The translations under genes were made by a program, and so were the position numbers. Shown here piece after piece: positions 8,959 to 17,271 of a stretch of 64,000 bases of DNA. Each line of letters begins with the position of its first letter. The stretch's first letter is position 1. The stretch is from Pontiellaceae bacterium B12227. Its GTDB lineage: Bacteria > Verrucomicrobiota > Kiritimatiellia > Kiritimatiellales > Pontiellaceae. The notes under the pieces were generated by a model. The model was not told the origin of the DNA, searched no databases, and saw nothing but the letters and a program-made list of their open reading frames with translations. The stretch is from the NCBI GenBank assembly GCA_029432775.1, contig JAROAZ010000006.1, forward strand, positions 179,533-243,532. The letters are read 5' to 3'.

Positions 8959-10698
8959 TTATTCCTTAATCCGCACCGCCATATCAAAAATGAGGTCCGA
9001 ACTTTTGCTGGACTGCTGAAAAACCTGCACCTCAATGCGGTTGACACCATTCTTCAGCCGGGCCGTATCCACAGGAAACGGCAAATAACGGCCCTCCGCC
9101 TTCAAAGACACGGTTTTAACCGCCAAGGTCCTCTCTGAAATCTCTCCTTCCGGAAGATTATGGCGCACCACCTCGACCCCGTTCAATTTCACCAGGCAGC
9201 CGTCATCCACGCGGACATCAAAAAAGAGGCGCTTCACCTTTCCGGCATCCTTAACATCAAACTCTTTCAAAAACCGGGCCGACAGCGGCCTTTCACCCTC
9301 AGAACAAACCGCGGTCGAAATCACATCATCACCATAACCCAACGGCGCACGGCCCGCCGCCCATACGTTACCATCCAGACTCCACTGCCATTCCGCCTCC
9401 CTTTCAACCGCCATCCGGGCCTTGGAAGGTTTAGTATAACTAGGATGCGTGGAATCGAACGGGAGGCGCAAAACCTTTCCAGACTCCGGAACCCAGAATT
9501 TCATACCTTCAGGCTCGGCAAACAAATCGGCCTCGGCCAGCGACTTCACCTTATCGGCCCCATCGAACTGAACCGTTCGAATCAGTAGCTCTTCCGGATA
9601 AACCTGAATCCACTTATATTGATGAAACGACTCACTCGCCATCGTCCAGGGCTTGTCATCATTGGCAGGTCGAGCCGGAGCGCCCCAACTGCCCTCACCG
9701 AGAAAAACGAAGCCCTTTTCATCATCGCGGATGAAACTTTCATAACTCCCCTCCTCTTCAGAGGGCCGAACCGGATAAGTCCGCTTCGTCATATGAGTAT
9801 CCGACTCAATCACCAGATCCACGCCCTGATCATAGAAAAGCTGCGACCACCACTTGATGCGATTCAACCCCTCCGCTTTACGAGACGTATGCGCCCGCAT
9901 CGGCCGGTGATAAGCAACCACCTTCCATTCAGCATCGGCATATTTCGGCAAATCAGACCGAATCCACGCATTCTGCTCATCCACCTTATCTTTATCCTTA
10001 TACTCCAATTCCGAGTTCAACACCCAGATGCGCATCATATCACCGCCGATGCCCATCGAATAATACTGATCCGGATGCGGAGTATCGAAAAGATGCTCCA
10101 TCATCTGCATATCGGCATTTTCATGATTCCCATGCGTTGCAATAATCGGAAAAATCCGCCCGTCCTCACTGATCGTCAACTGCCAGTCCGAAAACCACTC
10201 TTTCCACTGCTCGGCAGTTCCCGAGCCGGAATAGTCGCCGCCAAACAACACAAATAGCGGCCGCAACTTGGCCACCAGCTTATTCCCTTCCCGCCGCGGC
10301 TCCGGATTGGTGCGCGAATCGCCGCCGGAAATAAAAGTAAAGGGCTGCGGCCTGTCAGGCGCGGTCTTAAACCAGAGACGCCGCCCCACCCCCTCGGAAT
10401 CACAGATCACAAAATAATAGGCGGTATCCGGCTTGAGGTTTTCCAACCGGACAAAATGATTATTCATTCCCCGATAATCCAGTGTCCGGGTCGGTTCAGC
10501 ACGATTTTCATACGCGATCGCCTTCATGCCATGGTCCACCGGACCAAAACACACTTCCGGATTCTCACCCGACACCTGATTCCAGCAAACAACTGCGGAA
10601 GTCGACGGATCATCCCGCCAAGCCACGCGGTAAAACTCCGCCCTGCCAAAACTCAACAAGGGAACGATACAAATTGCCGCCAAGACCATGCTCTTCAT
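8959..10698 (-). CDS. Exported metallophosphoesterase with purple-acid-phosphatase-like N-domain
   Basis: 579 residues from the ATG at 10698, chosen because GGAGAAG lies just upstream. An ATG six codons earlier has no ribosome site. A signal peptide ends near GRA-E (residue 20). An FN3-like purple acid phosphatase N-domain covers about 25-115. The calcineurin-like fold shows GGDSR (~125), FGGDYS (~153), GNHE (~190), YHRP and SDTH, the metal-ligand series. The last ~190 residues form a beta-rich domain found behind such enzymes. It is a periplasmic or surface phosphomonoesterase/phosphodiesterase of unknown substrate. It is transcribed alone, toward the tuf promoter region. Confidence 0.85.
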   Translation of the reverse strand: MKSMVLAAICIVPLLSFGRAEFYRVAWRDDPSTSAVVCWNQVSGENPEVCFGPVDHGMKAIAYENRAEPTRTLDYRGMNNHFVRLENLKPDTAYYFVICDSEGVGRRLWFKTAPDRPQPFTFISGGDSRTNPEPRREGNKLVAKLRPLFVLFGGDYSGSGTAEQWKEWFSDWQLTISEDGRIFPIIATHGNHENADMQMMEHLFDTPHPDQYYSMGIGGDMMRIWVLNSELEYKDKDKVDEQNAWIRSDLPKYADAEWKVVAYHRPMRAHTSRKAEGLNRIKWWSQLFYDQGVDLVIESDTHMTKRTYPVRPSEEEGSYESFIRDDEKGFVFLGEGSWGAPARPANDDKPWTMASESFHQYKWIQVYPEELLIRTVQFDGADKVKSLAEADLFAEPEGMKFWVPESGKVLRLPFDSTHPSYTKPSKARMAVEREAEWQWSLDGNVWAAGRAPLGYGDDVISTAVCSEGERPLSARFLKEFDVKDAGKVKRLFFDVRVDDGCLVKLNGVEVVRHNLPEGEISERTLAVKTVSLKAEGRYLPFPVDTARLKNGVNRIEVQVFQQSSKSSDLIFDMAVRIKE

Positions 10699-10849
10699 TA
10701 GCTTCTCCAAATACATAATTTACGCACTATACGCCGCACACTTCAAAAAAAGGACAATAAACAAGACCCATTAGACGTTGGTTAAGCCTCGACACTAAAC
10801 CAATAATCTATTGCTTTTTCCGAAGATTGGATGGCAGACTGCTTCACAA

Positions 10850-12568
10850 ATGCTGACTAAAAATACCAGAATCCACGATCTCCTCGCAGCCACAGGGCTT
10901 TTTGACGACAAACTTCTCGAGACCATCCTCGGAGAAGCACGCGAAAACGGCACACCGATTTGCAAAGCTGTGCTCGAAGGCAGCGAAATCAAAGAAGAAC
11001 CCCTGCTTGAGAAGTTGGCGGAAATAACCAACCTCTCCTTCCAGCGCCTCAAAGAGGTTGAAATCGAAAACGAGGTCCTGGAAAAACTGCCGACCAAGGC
11101 CATCTTCCAATATAACGTGATCCCGCTGGCTTACAAAGACGAATGCCTGAAAGTGGCCACAAGCGATCCCTTCATCCCGGGACTGGTCGATGCCCTGCGT
11201 CTGGCTGCGGAATGCCGCATCCGCCTGGTACTCAGCCCCACCGAAGACATCGAGACTTCCGCCAAAAAATTCTACGGGGTCGGTGCCGAAACGCTCGACA
11301 AGATGATGGAAGACGGCGCGCTGGACCTGGATGACGACGATGACCTCCTGAAACAGGATCTCAGCGAGCTCGACCAGGAAGCGTCAGTCGTGAAGTTTGT
11401 AAACCAGATCATCTGGGAAGCCTATAAGGACCGCGCAACCGATATTCATATTGAACCAATGGAAATGGACCTGCGCATCCGCTACCGCGTAGATGGCGTG
11501 CTGCACGAAACTCCGATGCCGCCACAGCTCAAACGCTTCCAGTCATCGGTCATTTCCCGCCTCAAGGTCATGGCCAATATGGACATTGCCGAAAAACGCC
11601 TGCCGCAGGACGGCCGCATCAGCGTGCGCATCCGCGGAGCCGAAATCGACGTCCGTGTATCCACCATGCCCACCGTCTACGGAGAGTCCGTCAGCCTGCG
11701 TCTTCTAATGCGCGGCGGCGGGCTCGTCACCATGGCCGACCTGGGATTGAACGATCACGACAGCGACATGCTGAAAAAAATGATCACCCGGCCGCACGGC
11801 ATCCTGCTGGTCACCGGCCCGACCGGCTCAGGAAAGTCCACCTCCCTCTACGCGTGGCTGCATACGATCAACTCCATCGACAAACGTATCATGTCGGCCG
11901 AAGATCCAATCGAATACGAAATGAAGGGCGTTAATCAGGTACAGATGAGACCTGAAATCGGCCTCACCTTTGCAAACACCCTGCGAACCTTCCTTCGTCA
12001 GGACCCGGACGTAATTATGGTCGGGGAGATTCGAGACAAAGAAACTGCCGAAATTGCCATTCGTGCCGCCCTGACCGGCCACTTGGTATTCAGTACCATT
12101 CACACAAACGACTCCGCCAGCACCGTAACGCGCCTGCTCGACATGGGCATCGAGCCATTCCTCGTTGCCTCTTCCGCCGAGGGCATTGTGGCCCAGCGCC
12201 TGGTACGCGGCCTTTGCAACAACTGTAAACAGCCCGTAGAACTGGACGATGACTTTCTAAAGGAACATAACTTCCCCATCGAACGCCTGGCCCATGAGGG
12301 GCCTATTTATGAAGCCGTCGGGTGCGATGAATGTCGGGGCAATGGATACAAAGGACGTACCGGCATCTTTGAAATTCTGCACATTACCGATGAAATCCGG
12401 CCACTCATCATTGCCCATGCTTCAGCAGCCGATATCAAAGCCAAGGCCCTGGAGCACGGCGGCATGAAAACCCTTCGTGAAGACGGCTGGGATAAAGTAC
12501 TCAACGGGGTCACCACCATCGATGAAATCCTGCGCGTCACCGAAGACGACGAGATCGAAGAAGCCTAG
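10850..12568 (+). CDS. GspE/PilB-family secretion or pilus ATPase
   Basis: 572 residues from the ATG at 10850. A TTG 13 codons earlier is also open, and neither has a good ribosome site. The N-terminal MshEN/GspE-N domain is at about 10-150. The ATPase core has Walker A GPTGSGKST (~324), Asp box AEDPIEYE, Walker B VIMVGEIRD and the His box TIHTND. The four-Cys zinc element is C456-x2-C459 and C492-x2-C495. It powers a type II secretion system or type IV pilus from the cytoplasm. No other pilus or secretion gene is nearby apart from the exported neighbour, so its partners must be encoded elsewhere. Confidence 0.9.
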   Translation: MLTKNTRIHDLLAATGLFDDKLLETILGEARENGTPICKAVLEGSEIKEEPLLEKLAEITNLSFQRLKEVEIENEVLEKLPTKAIFQYNVIPLAYKDECLKVATSDPFIPGLVDALRLAAECRIRLVLSPTEDIETSAKKFYGVGAETLDKMMEDGALDLDDDDDLLKQDLSELDQEASVVKFVNQIIWEAYKDRATDIHIEPMEMDLRIRYRVDGVLHETPMPPQLKRFQSSVISRLKVMANMDIAEKRLPQDGRISVRIRGAEIDVRVSTMPTVYGESVSLRLLMRGGGLVTMADLGLNDHDSDMLKKMITRPHGILLVTGPTGSGKSTSLYAWLHTINSIDKRIMSAEDPIEYEMKGVNQVQMRPEIGLTFANTLRTFLRQDPDVIMVGEIRDKETAEIAIRAALTGHLVFSTIHTNDSASTVTRLLDMGIEPFLVASSAEGIVAQRLVRGLCNNCKQPVELDDDFLKEHNFPIERLAHEGPIYEAVGCDECRGNGYKGRTGIFEILHITDEIRPLIIAHASAADIKAKALEHGGMKTLREDGWDKVLNGVTTIDEILRVTEDDEIEEA

Positions 12569-12622
12569 TCGACCGCAACCCTTTCTCTACCAACAAGCAA
12601 CCAACTGTTAGTACACTATGGT

Positions 12623-13321
12623 CTAAGGAGCTCCTGGGGGCAGAATACCCTCGGCAACCAATTGATCATCCATATCCTGCGTCAGAGGAATCGGAAGCGG
12701 GGGCTGCCCTTTTCGAATAATATCCATCTGAGCATGGCGCAACCGTTCGGTAATCTCCGCACGCTTTATAGCCATTTCCTCCGCAGTAAGCTCCGGTTCC
12801 GGCTCTTTGACCGGCGTTGCAGGCTTTGCGCGGAAGCCGCCGCCGAAACGACGGGCAGGTTGAGCAGGCGTCTTCGCAGCTGGAGCCGCTTTTGCTTTTG
12901 CCAACTCAAAGGTAACCTTCTTCCCGTTAATCGAAAGCGTTGCGCTGTTATCGTCAATGCTGATGGAAGAGAGCTTCATCCCGTTAAAACTTTCGCCCAC
13001 CTTCAGCATAATACTTTTCGGATCGCCGGGACGGGCCTTCAGATTCTGAAAGCCGGCACGAATATCACCAGATTCCGCCTCCAGCAAATAGCAGAGACGC
13101 ATCTCTTTTTCCATCTTCTTAGCCGCCGCAGTAGCTTCAGCGGCATCTTTAGCGCTTTGCTTTTCATCCAGCTCGGCCTGACGCGCAGCAAGCGGGTCTT
13201 CGCCGAACGGCGAGCGCTCAACAATCAGATCATACCGTTCGCGATTATATTCCATTGCCCCGGCCGCCATGACGCCCGCAACGATTAACATAAAAGTTCT
13301 ATGGATCAGCTTTCCAATCAT
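12623..13321 (-). CDS. Exported protein of unknown function, possible GspC/PilP-like accessory
   Basis: 232 residues. The N-terminus has basic residues and a hydrophobic core (TFMLIVAGVMAAGAM), then ERSPFGEDP, an Ala/Lys/Glu-rich helical stretch, and a small beta region (KLSSISIDDNSATLSINGKKVTFEL, about 115-140). A Pro/Ala linker and a short helical tail follow. The beta region resembles the homology region of GspC/PilP periplasmic proteins, and it converges with a GspE-type ATPase gene, but this link is a guess. Its start codon lies inside a copy of the dispersed palindrome, with AAGGAA eight bases upstream. Confidence 0.55.
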   Translation of the reverse strand: MIGKLIHRTFMLIVAGVMAAGAMEYNRERYDLIVERSPFGEDPLAARQAELDEKQSAKDAAEATAAAKKMEKEMRLCYLLEAESGDIRAGFQNLKARPGDPKSIMLKVGESFNGMKLSSISIDDNSATLSINGKKVTFELAKAKAAPAAKTPAQPARRFGGGFRAKPATPVKEPEPELTAEEMAIKRAEITERLRHAQMDIIRKGQPPLPIPLTQDMDDQLVAEGILPPGAP

Positions 13322-13326
13322 TGGAA
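13312..13326. repeat. Dispersed palindrome, spacer TCA
   Basis: Overlaps the ATG of the exported gene 12623-13321; the start codon's CAT lies inside it. Confidence 0.9.
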
Positions 13327-13386
13327 GATTCCTTCATTCGAATACCGGAAAGAATGCGCACTCGTCCTCGATTCGTCAAGCATCGC

Positions 13387-13401
13387 TTCCAACCCTTGGA
13401 A
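13387..13401. repeat. Dispersed palindrome, spacer CCC
   Basis: Intergenic, 60 bases before the dehydrogenase ATG; paired with a second copy eight bases further on. Confidence 0.9.
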
Positions 13402-13408
13402 AAGAACG

Positions 13409-13423
13409 TTCCAACTGCTGGAA
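13409..13423. repeat. Dispersed palindrome, relaxed inner pair (TTCCA-ACTGC-TGGAA)
   Basis: Second member of the tandem pair upstream of the dehydrogenase gene; centre-to-centre distance 22 bases. Confidence 0.85.
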
Positions 13424-13460
13424 TATTGCCGTACCCCTGTAATTCATTTAGTTTCTTCAG

Positions 13461-14348
13461 ATGCAGCACAAAACGGTCATCATAACGGGCGCAAATTCAG
13501 GCATCGGCAAAGCTGCAGCGAAGCAGATCGCCGATCAGGGCCACCAGGTCATCCTCGCCTGCCGGAACCCCGAACGGGCGGAACGGGCGCAGCACGAAAT
13601 CGGCGGCAATACCCATGCCGGCCAGCTCGATCTCGCATCCCGGCGCAGCATTCATAATTTCACAGAATGGATTCATCGCGAGTTCGACCGCATTGATGTC
13701 CTGATCAACAACGCAGCCGACTTTGACCTATCACGAACCGAACGGGAAATGATGCCCGATGGATTTGAGCGTATCTGGTTTACCAACCACCTCGCCCCCG
13801 TGCTCCTGACAGATCGGCTCATGGACCGACTCATTGCCAGTCCCCAGGGCCGGATCATCAACATTACTTCCAAAGGGTTGCTGATGCACCCGTTCCAGAC
13901 AGTGGACCTGAAAGATCCAATGTTTGGAAACCGCCCCTTCTCCCCGGCCCGCGCCTACTACCAATCCAAACTTGCGCAAATTATGCACACGCGATGGCTC
14001 GCACAACAACTTTCCGGCACCATGGTCACCGCCAACTGCATCAGCGTAACCAATGTTAAACTGGACCTCTCCCGCTTTCCCGATCTGCCTCAATGGATGA
14101 AAAACCTCTACACCGTCAAATCGCTCGTTTCGATCAGCCCCGAAAAAATGGCAGAAACATATGCAAAGGCCGCGCTGGCAGCCGATGCGAAAGACGTGTC
14201 AGGAGCCCTGATCGCCCACCCCTATAAAGAAACCGCCGCTCCTGTATATGCAAAAGACCCGCTCGTGATCGAGCAGGTCATGCAGCTCTCCTTCAAACAA
14301 TTGGGCATCCGGCCGTCGATTTCATACGAACAACCGGAATTCGATTAA
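13461..14348 (+). CDS. Short-chain dehydrogenase/reductase (retinol-dehydrogenase-like)
   Basis: 295 residues. The Rossmann motif is TGANSGIG (9-16), followed by a CRN at the end of beta-2 as in NADP-preferring members. INNA (~81) and INITSKG with the catalytic Ser follow, and the active-site pair is Y-Y-x-S-K-L (AYYQSKLAQ). Substrate cannot be told, as the closest-looking family handles retinol-like or lipid aldehydes. Two copies of the dispersed palindrome sit 40-75 bases upstream of the ATG. Its stop overlaps the stop of the convergent gene by four bases. Confidence 0.8.
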   Translation: MQHKTVIITGANSGIGKAAAKQIADQGHQVILACRNPERAERAQHEIGGNTHAGQLDLASRRSIHNFTEWIHREFDRIDVLINNAADFDLSRTEREMMPDGFERIWFTNHLAPVLLTDRLMDRLIASPQGRIINITSKGLLMHPFQTVDLKDPMFGNRPFSPARAYYQSKLAQIMHTRWLAQQLSGTMVTANCISVTNVKLDLSRFPDLPQWMKNLYTVKSLVSISPEKMAETYAKAALAADAKDVSGALIAHPYKETAAPVYAKDPLVIEQVMQLSFKQLGIRPSISYEQPEFD

Positions 14349-15661
14349 CGCCGACGCCGACCCAGCGGCACAGAAAGGGTTCCGTTAAAGAACTCAATAA
14401 TATGCCCCCGCTCAATCAACCAGCCCAGCGGCTGAAGCGCGTCTTTGGCCTCCTGCGATTTCGGATCTGCCCCTGGATGCAGCACTTCCAGCAGATGCAT
14501 ACGGGTGGACCCCGGATTCTCTTTCAGGAAAAGAAGCACCTCTGCAATATTCGATACCGTGTCTTCCGGGTTAACCGGATTCGGCTTAATGTGCGTCACA
14601 AAGTTTATTTTCCCTGCCTTGAATAAATACAGGTGCATGTGGCGGAATGCCGCACGCATCGCAAACGACATCGAAAGCGGGAACCGGCTCTCTTTTCCCC
14701 ACACCCGCTTAATGGCGTGTGTAATATTCCGATCTTCCAATGATTGGGAAATCCCGGCCGGCACCACAGCGCGGTGCGTTCGCTCAAACAAAGTGGGCAC
14801 CTTCTTGGCAAAATCAATTTCGGCGCGCTTCTGATCCACCGGCTCCGCTTCGGGATCGGATTTGAGTTTATAAACAATCTGCTTACGACTCTCCTCTTTC
14901 CACTGCTCCACCAGCTCATCGTCTTTTACGATCTCAATATTGCGTTTATAATCTTCAAGCGACATACCGGAAAAGCGAGCGGCATGAACCTCGGCAACCT
15001 TTGCGTTGTAGCTGTGATGATTCGGCGGACCAAGCAGGATGCCCGTCTTACGACACCGCGCCACACCGGGAAAATTACCGGCCGGAGGCTCAGCCTCAAT
15101 CTCTTCCTTGTCATAAACATCCGTTAAATGCTTCGACATAATATGTTGTGTCATCAGCTCCTCGGTCGAGGTAACGGTTTTACACTTTTTGCACTGAAAC
15201 AATTCAAAATCAGGCGTCTCTTTATTGGCTTCGATCTTAACCAGATAACCTTCCGAATCATGAATCAGCAGGTTCGCCAAATCCATCAGCGGAAATGCGC
15301 GGCGCGTATGATGAATCTGTCGCACCAAAGAAGCCAAACGCTTCTGCTCGGGAAGAAACGAAACGGTTACCGGAAGCTCTTTAATCGGCTCACGGGGTTC
15401 CCGGCGGCGCTCCGGGCGCTCGTCCCGGCGGCCATCCCGACGATCCGACTGCGGGCGGCGGGAACGGTCATCCCGACGGCCTTCAGGTCGCGGACCATCC
15501 CGGCGAGGACGATCATCACGTCGGCGCGGTTCGCGATATTCCTTTTTAGCATAGTGATTTTCACCCGGCGGCTTGCGGGCCCACTGAGGCACAAAGTTCA
15601 GATCAAGAATAACATCGCGACCATCGGACCGCTCTTCCTGTGGATGTGTTTTATCTTCCAT
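14345..15661 (-). CDS. Arg-rich protein with a C2H2 zinc finger, function unknown
   Basis: 438 residues. Residues about 40-100 are a disordered Arg/Asp/Pro-rich tract (repeated RRD, RDDR, GRRDER), as in RNA-binding proteins. A zinc finger follows at 157-178: C157-x2-C160-x12-H173-x4-H178, the spacing of classical eukaryotic C2H2 fingers. A longer conserved region (about 200-438) with HAIKRVWGKE and FRHMHLYLFKAGK has no family I can name. The overall impression is a nucleic-acid-binding protein typical of this lineage. It is divergent from dinB and convergent with the dehydrogenase. Confidence 0.6.
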   Translation of the reverse strand: MEDKTHPQEERSDGRDVILDLNFVPQWARKPPGENHYAKKEYREPRRRDDRPRRDGPRPEGRRDDRSRRPQSDRRDGRRDERPERRREPREPIKELPVTVSFLPEQKRLASLVRQIHHTRRAFPLMDLANLLIHDSEGYLVKIEANKETPDFELFQCKKCKTVTSTEELMTQHIMSKHLTDVYDKEEIEAEPPAGNFPGVARCRKTGILLGPPNHHSYNAKVAEVHAARFSGMSLEDYKRNIEIVKDDELVEQWKEESRKQIVYKLKSDPEAEPVDQKRAEIDFAKKVPTLFERTHRAVVPAGISQSLEDRNITHAIKRVWGKESRFPLSMSFAMRAAFRHMHLYLFKAGKINFVTHIKPNPVNPEDTVSNIAEVLLFLKENPGSTRMHLLEVLHPGADPKSQEAKDALQPLGWLIERGHIIEFFNGTLSVPLGRRRR

Positions 15662-15745
15662 GGTACCAACCGTGTGTTTTATATATTAATGAGAAACAGT
15701 TTAATTGATAATTGCTTGATGAAAAGCATTAACCGAGACCGAGAT

Positions 15746-15760
15746 TTCCACACATTGGAA
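15746..15760. repeat. Dispersed palindrome (TTCCA-CACAT-TGGAA)
   Basis: Ends two bases before the dinB ATG, occupying the ribosome-site position. Confidence 0.85.
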
Positions 15761-15762
15761 GT

Positions 15763-16956
15763 ATGAAAAACCCCGACACCACTTTTCTGCATGTCGACAT
15801 GGATGCCTTCTTTGCCTCCGTCGAGCAGCGCGACCATCCCGAACTGCGCGGCAAGCCGGTAGTGGTCGGCGCCGCGGCCGACCAGCGCGGCGTGGTGGCG
15901 GCCGCCTCCTACGAAGCCCGTAAATACGGCATCCATTCCGCCATGCCTTCCCGGATCGCCAGGCAGAAATGCCCGCACGTCATCTTTGTTTCGAACAACA
16001 TGGGCAACTACAAAGAGGCCTCCCGCCGGATCATGCGCATCTTCGAGTCCTACACCCCGCACGTTCAGCCGCTCTCCATCGATGAAGCCTTTCTCGATGT
16101 CACCGGCGCCCGGCGCCTCTTCGGCGACGGCAAAACGATTGCCGAAAAAATCCGCCGCGATATTAAAGAACAGACCCAACTCACAGCTTCCGTCGGCGTG
16201 GCCCCCAATATGTTTCTGGCCAAGATTGCCTCCGACCAGAACAAACCCGACGGCCTCACCGTCGTTCCGTTTGACCAGGACGGCATCGAAGCCTTCCTTG
16301 CCCCCCTGCCCATCGGCCGCATGTGGGGCGTCGGCAAGGTTACGCAGAAAAAACTGTTGTCGCTCGGAATTCCAACCATTGGAAAACTGCAGACCTTCGA
16401 CTTCCAAACATTGGAAAACGCCATCGGCTCGCGTTCGGCCCGGCTCTTCCACCGCCTCGCCCACGGCATCGACGAACGCGGCATCGGCGGCGAAGTCGAT
16501 GAAAAAAGCATTTCCAACGAGACCACCTTTAAAAAGGATGTCACTGATCGCGAACAGATTGAAGCAACCTACAAACGGCTCATCGACAAGGTCGCTTCCA
16601 GAGTTCGGAAGGCCGGCTTCTTTGCCACCACCGTTCACCTGCGCCTGCGCTGGAGCGACTTTACCACCATCACCCGACAGACCCGCCTCTCTATTCCTGC
16701 CTGCGACGACATCACCCTGCGCGAGGTCGGCATGGAGCTTTTGAACGAACACCTGCGCCACCGCCCCGTCCGCCTGATCGGCTTTGGAACCAGCCGTTTC
16801 ACCGAAACCGACGCGCCGCAAACCCTTCAGATGAACCTGTTCGAAGCCCCCGATACCACCGAACACGAAAAACGCAACCGACTCAGCCATACCGCCGATT
16901 CCATAAAAGAAAAGTATGGGAAAACCAGTATTCGTCGGGGATCAGACCTCGATTGA
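15763..16956 (+). CDS. dinB: DNA polymerase IV (Y-family)
   Basis: 397 residues. The palm begins FLHVDMDAFFASVEQRDHP, with the catalytic SIDEAFLDV (about 105-113) and the steric gate F14. Thumb HhH motifs (PIGRMWGVGKVTQKKL) and the little-finger domain follow. It lacks an obvious C-terminal clamp-binding QLxLF, although MNLF near residue 370 may serve. It performs translesion synthesis. The upstream region shows no recognisable LexA box. Instead a copy of the dispersed palindrome ends two bases before the ATG, where a ribosome site would be. Two more copies lie inside the gene. Confidence 0.97.
   Translation: MKNPDTTFLHVDMDAFFASVEQRDHPELRGKPVVVGAAADQRGVVAAASYEARKYGIHSAMPSRIARQKCPHVIFVSNNMGNYKEASRRIMRIFESYTPHVQPLSIDEAFLDVTGARRLFGDGKTIAEKIRRDIKEQTQLTASVGVAPNMFLAKIASDQNKPDGLTVVPFDQDGIEAFLAPLPIGRMWGVGKVTQKKLLSLGIPTIGKLQTFDFQTLENAIGSRSARLFHRLAHGIDERGIGGEVDEKSISNETTFKKDVTDREQIEATYKRLIDKVASRVRKAGFFATTVHLRLRWSDFTTITRQTRLSIPACDDITLREVGMELLNEHLRHRPVRLIGFGTSRFTETDAPQTLQMNLFEAPDTTEHEKRNRLSHTADSIKEKYGKTSIRRGSDLD
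16370..16384. repeat. Dispersed palindrome in dinB, spacer CCA
   Basis: Encodes PTIGK after the helix-hairpin-helix region of polymerase IV. Confidence 0.9.
16402..16416. repeat. Dispersed palindrome in dinB, spacer ACA
   Basis: Encodes FQTLE, 32 bases from the previous copy. Confidence 0.9.
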
Positions 16957-17010
16957 ATTCTTTTCCGACCTTTTTTGTCCAACATCGCATCCTCTATTCG
17001 TATCTTGTGT

Positions 17011-17085
17011 AAGAAACTTTATTGTTTCTTCTTCCTATAGCGGCGCAGGATTTTTACCCCTCTAATCCTGCGCCGCTTCCTTTTT
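17011..17085 (+). terminator. Terminator after dinB, preceded by a small hairpin
   Basis: A perfect 13-bp GC-rich stem (17040-17052 / 17064-17076) with an 11-nt loop reading TTTACCCCTCT is followed by TTCCTTTTT. Just upstream is a 7-bp hairpin AAGAAAC/GTTTCTT (17011-17030). It ends the dinB transcript. The two-hairpin layout within 130 bases of the dinB stop could also belong to a 3'-derived small RNA. Confidence 0.85.
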
Positions 17086-17092
17086 GCCCCTC

Positions 17093-17140
17093 TGATGTCA
17101 CGGAAGTTGTCACGATCGTGAACACTTCCGTGACGCATCA
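17093..17140. repeat. 48-bp interrupted palindrome upstream of metH
   Basis: The outer arms TCACGGAAGT (17098-17107) and ACTTCCGTGA (17124-17133) are perfect. The centre TCACGATCGTGA (17110-17121) is itself a perfect 12-bp palindrome, and an outermost TGATG/CATCA pair adds five more bases with a 2-nt bulge. It lies between the dinB terminator and metH, 130-180 bases before the metH ATG. Symmetry this long suggests an operator for a dimer-of-dimers or a cruciform. Its role in metH control is inference. The rest of 16957-17271 shows no gene. Confidence 0.6.
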
Positions 17141-17244
17141 AAGTTACTTTTCACTTCCAACCCTTGGGGTTCCATACTAAGAACGCCCAGTTTCAAACAG
17201 AAACCGCTTTTATATTGCAATATCCGGATAAACGGATATACACC

Positions 17245-17259
17245 TTCCAATCGTTGGAA
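17245..17259. repeat. Dispersed palindrome in the metH leader, spacer TCG
   Basis: Ends 13 bases before the metH ATG, just upstream of its GAGG ribosome site. Confidence 0.9.
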
Positions 17260-17271
17260 ATTCGAGGCCGT

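Noticed and set aside
15662..15762. LexA/SOS box upstream of dinB
   Set aside because: Neither a TGTTC-type nor a GAAC/GTTC-type dyad nor the TTCACAC/GTGTGAA operator is present; only a weak TGCTT/AAGCA pair is seen.
15679..16890. 403-codon reverse open frame antisense to dinB
   Set aside because: Gly/Val/Asp-rich composition typical of GC-biased antisense frames; dinB on the other strand is certain.
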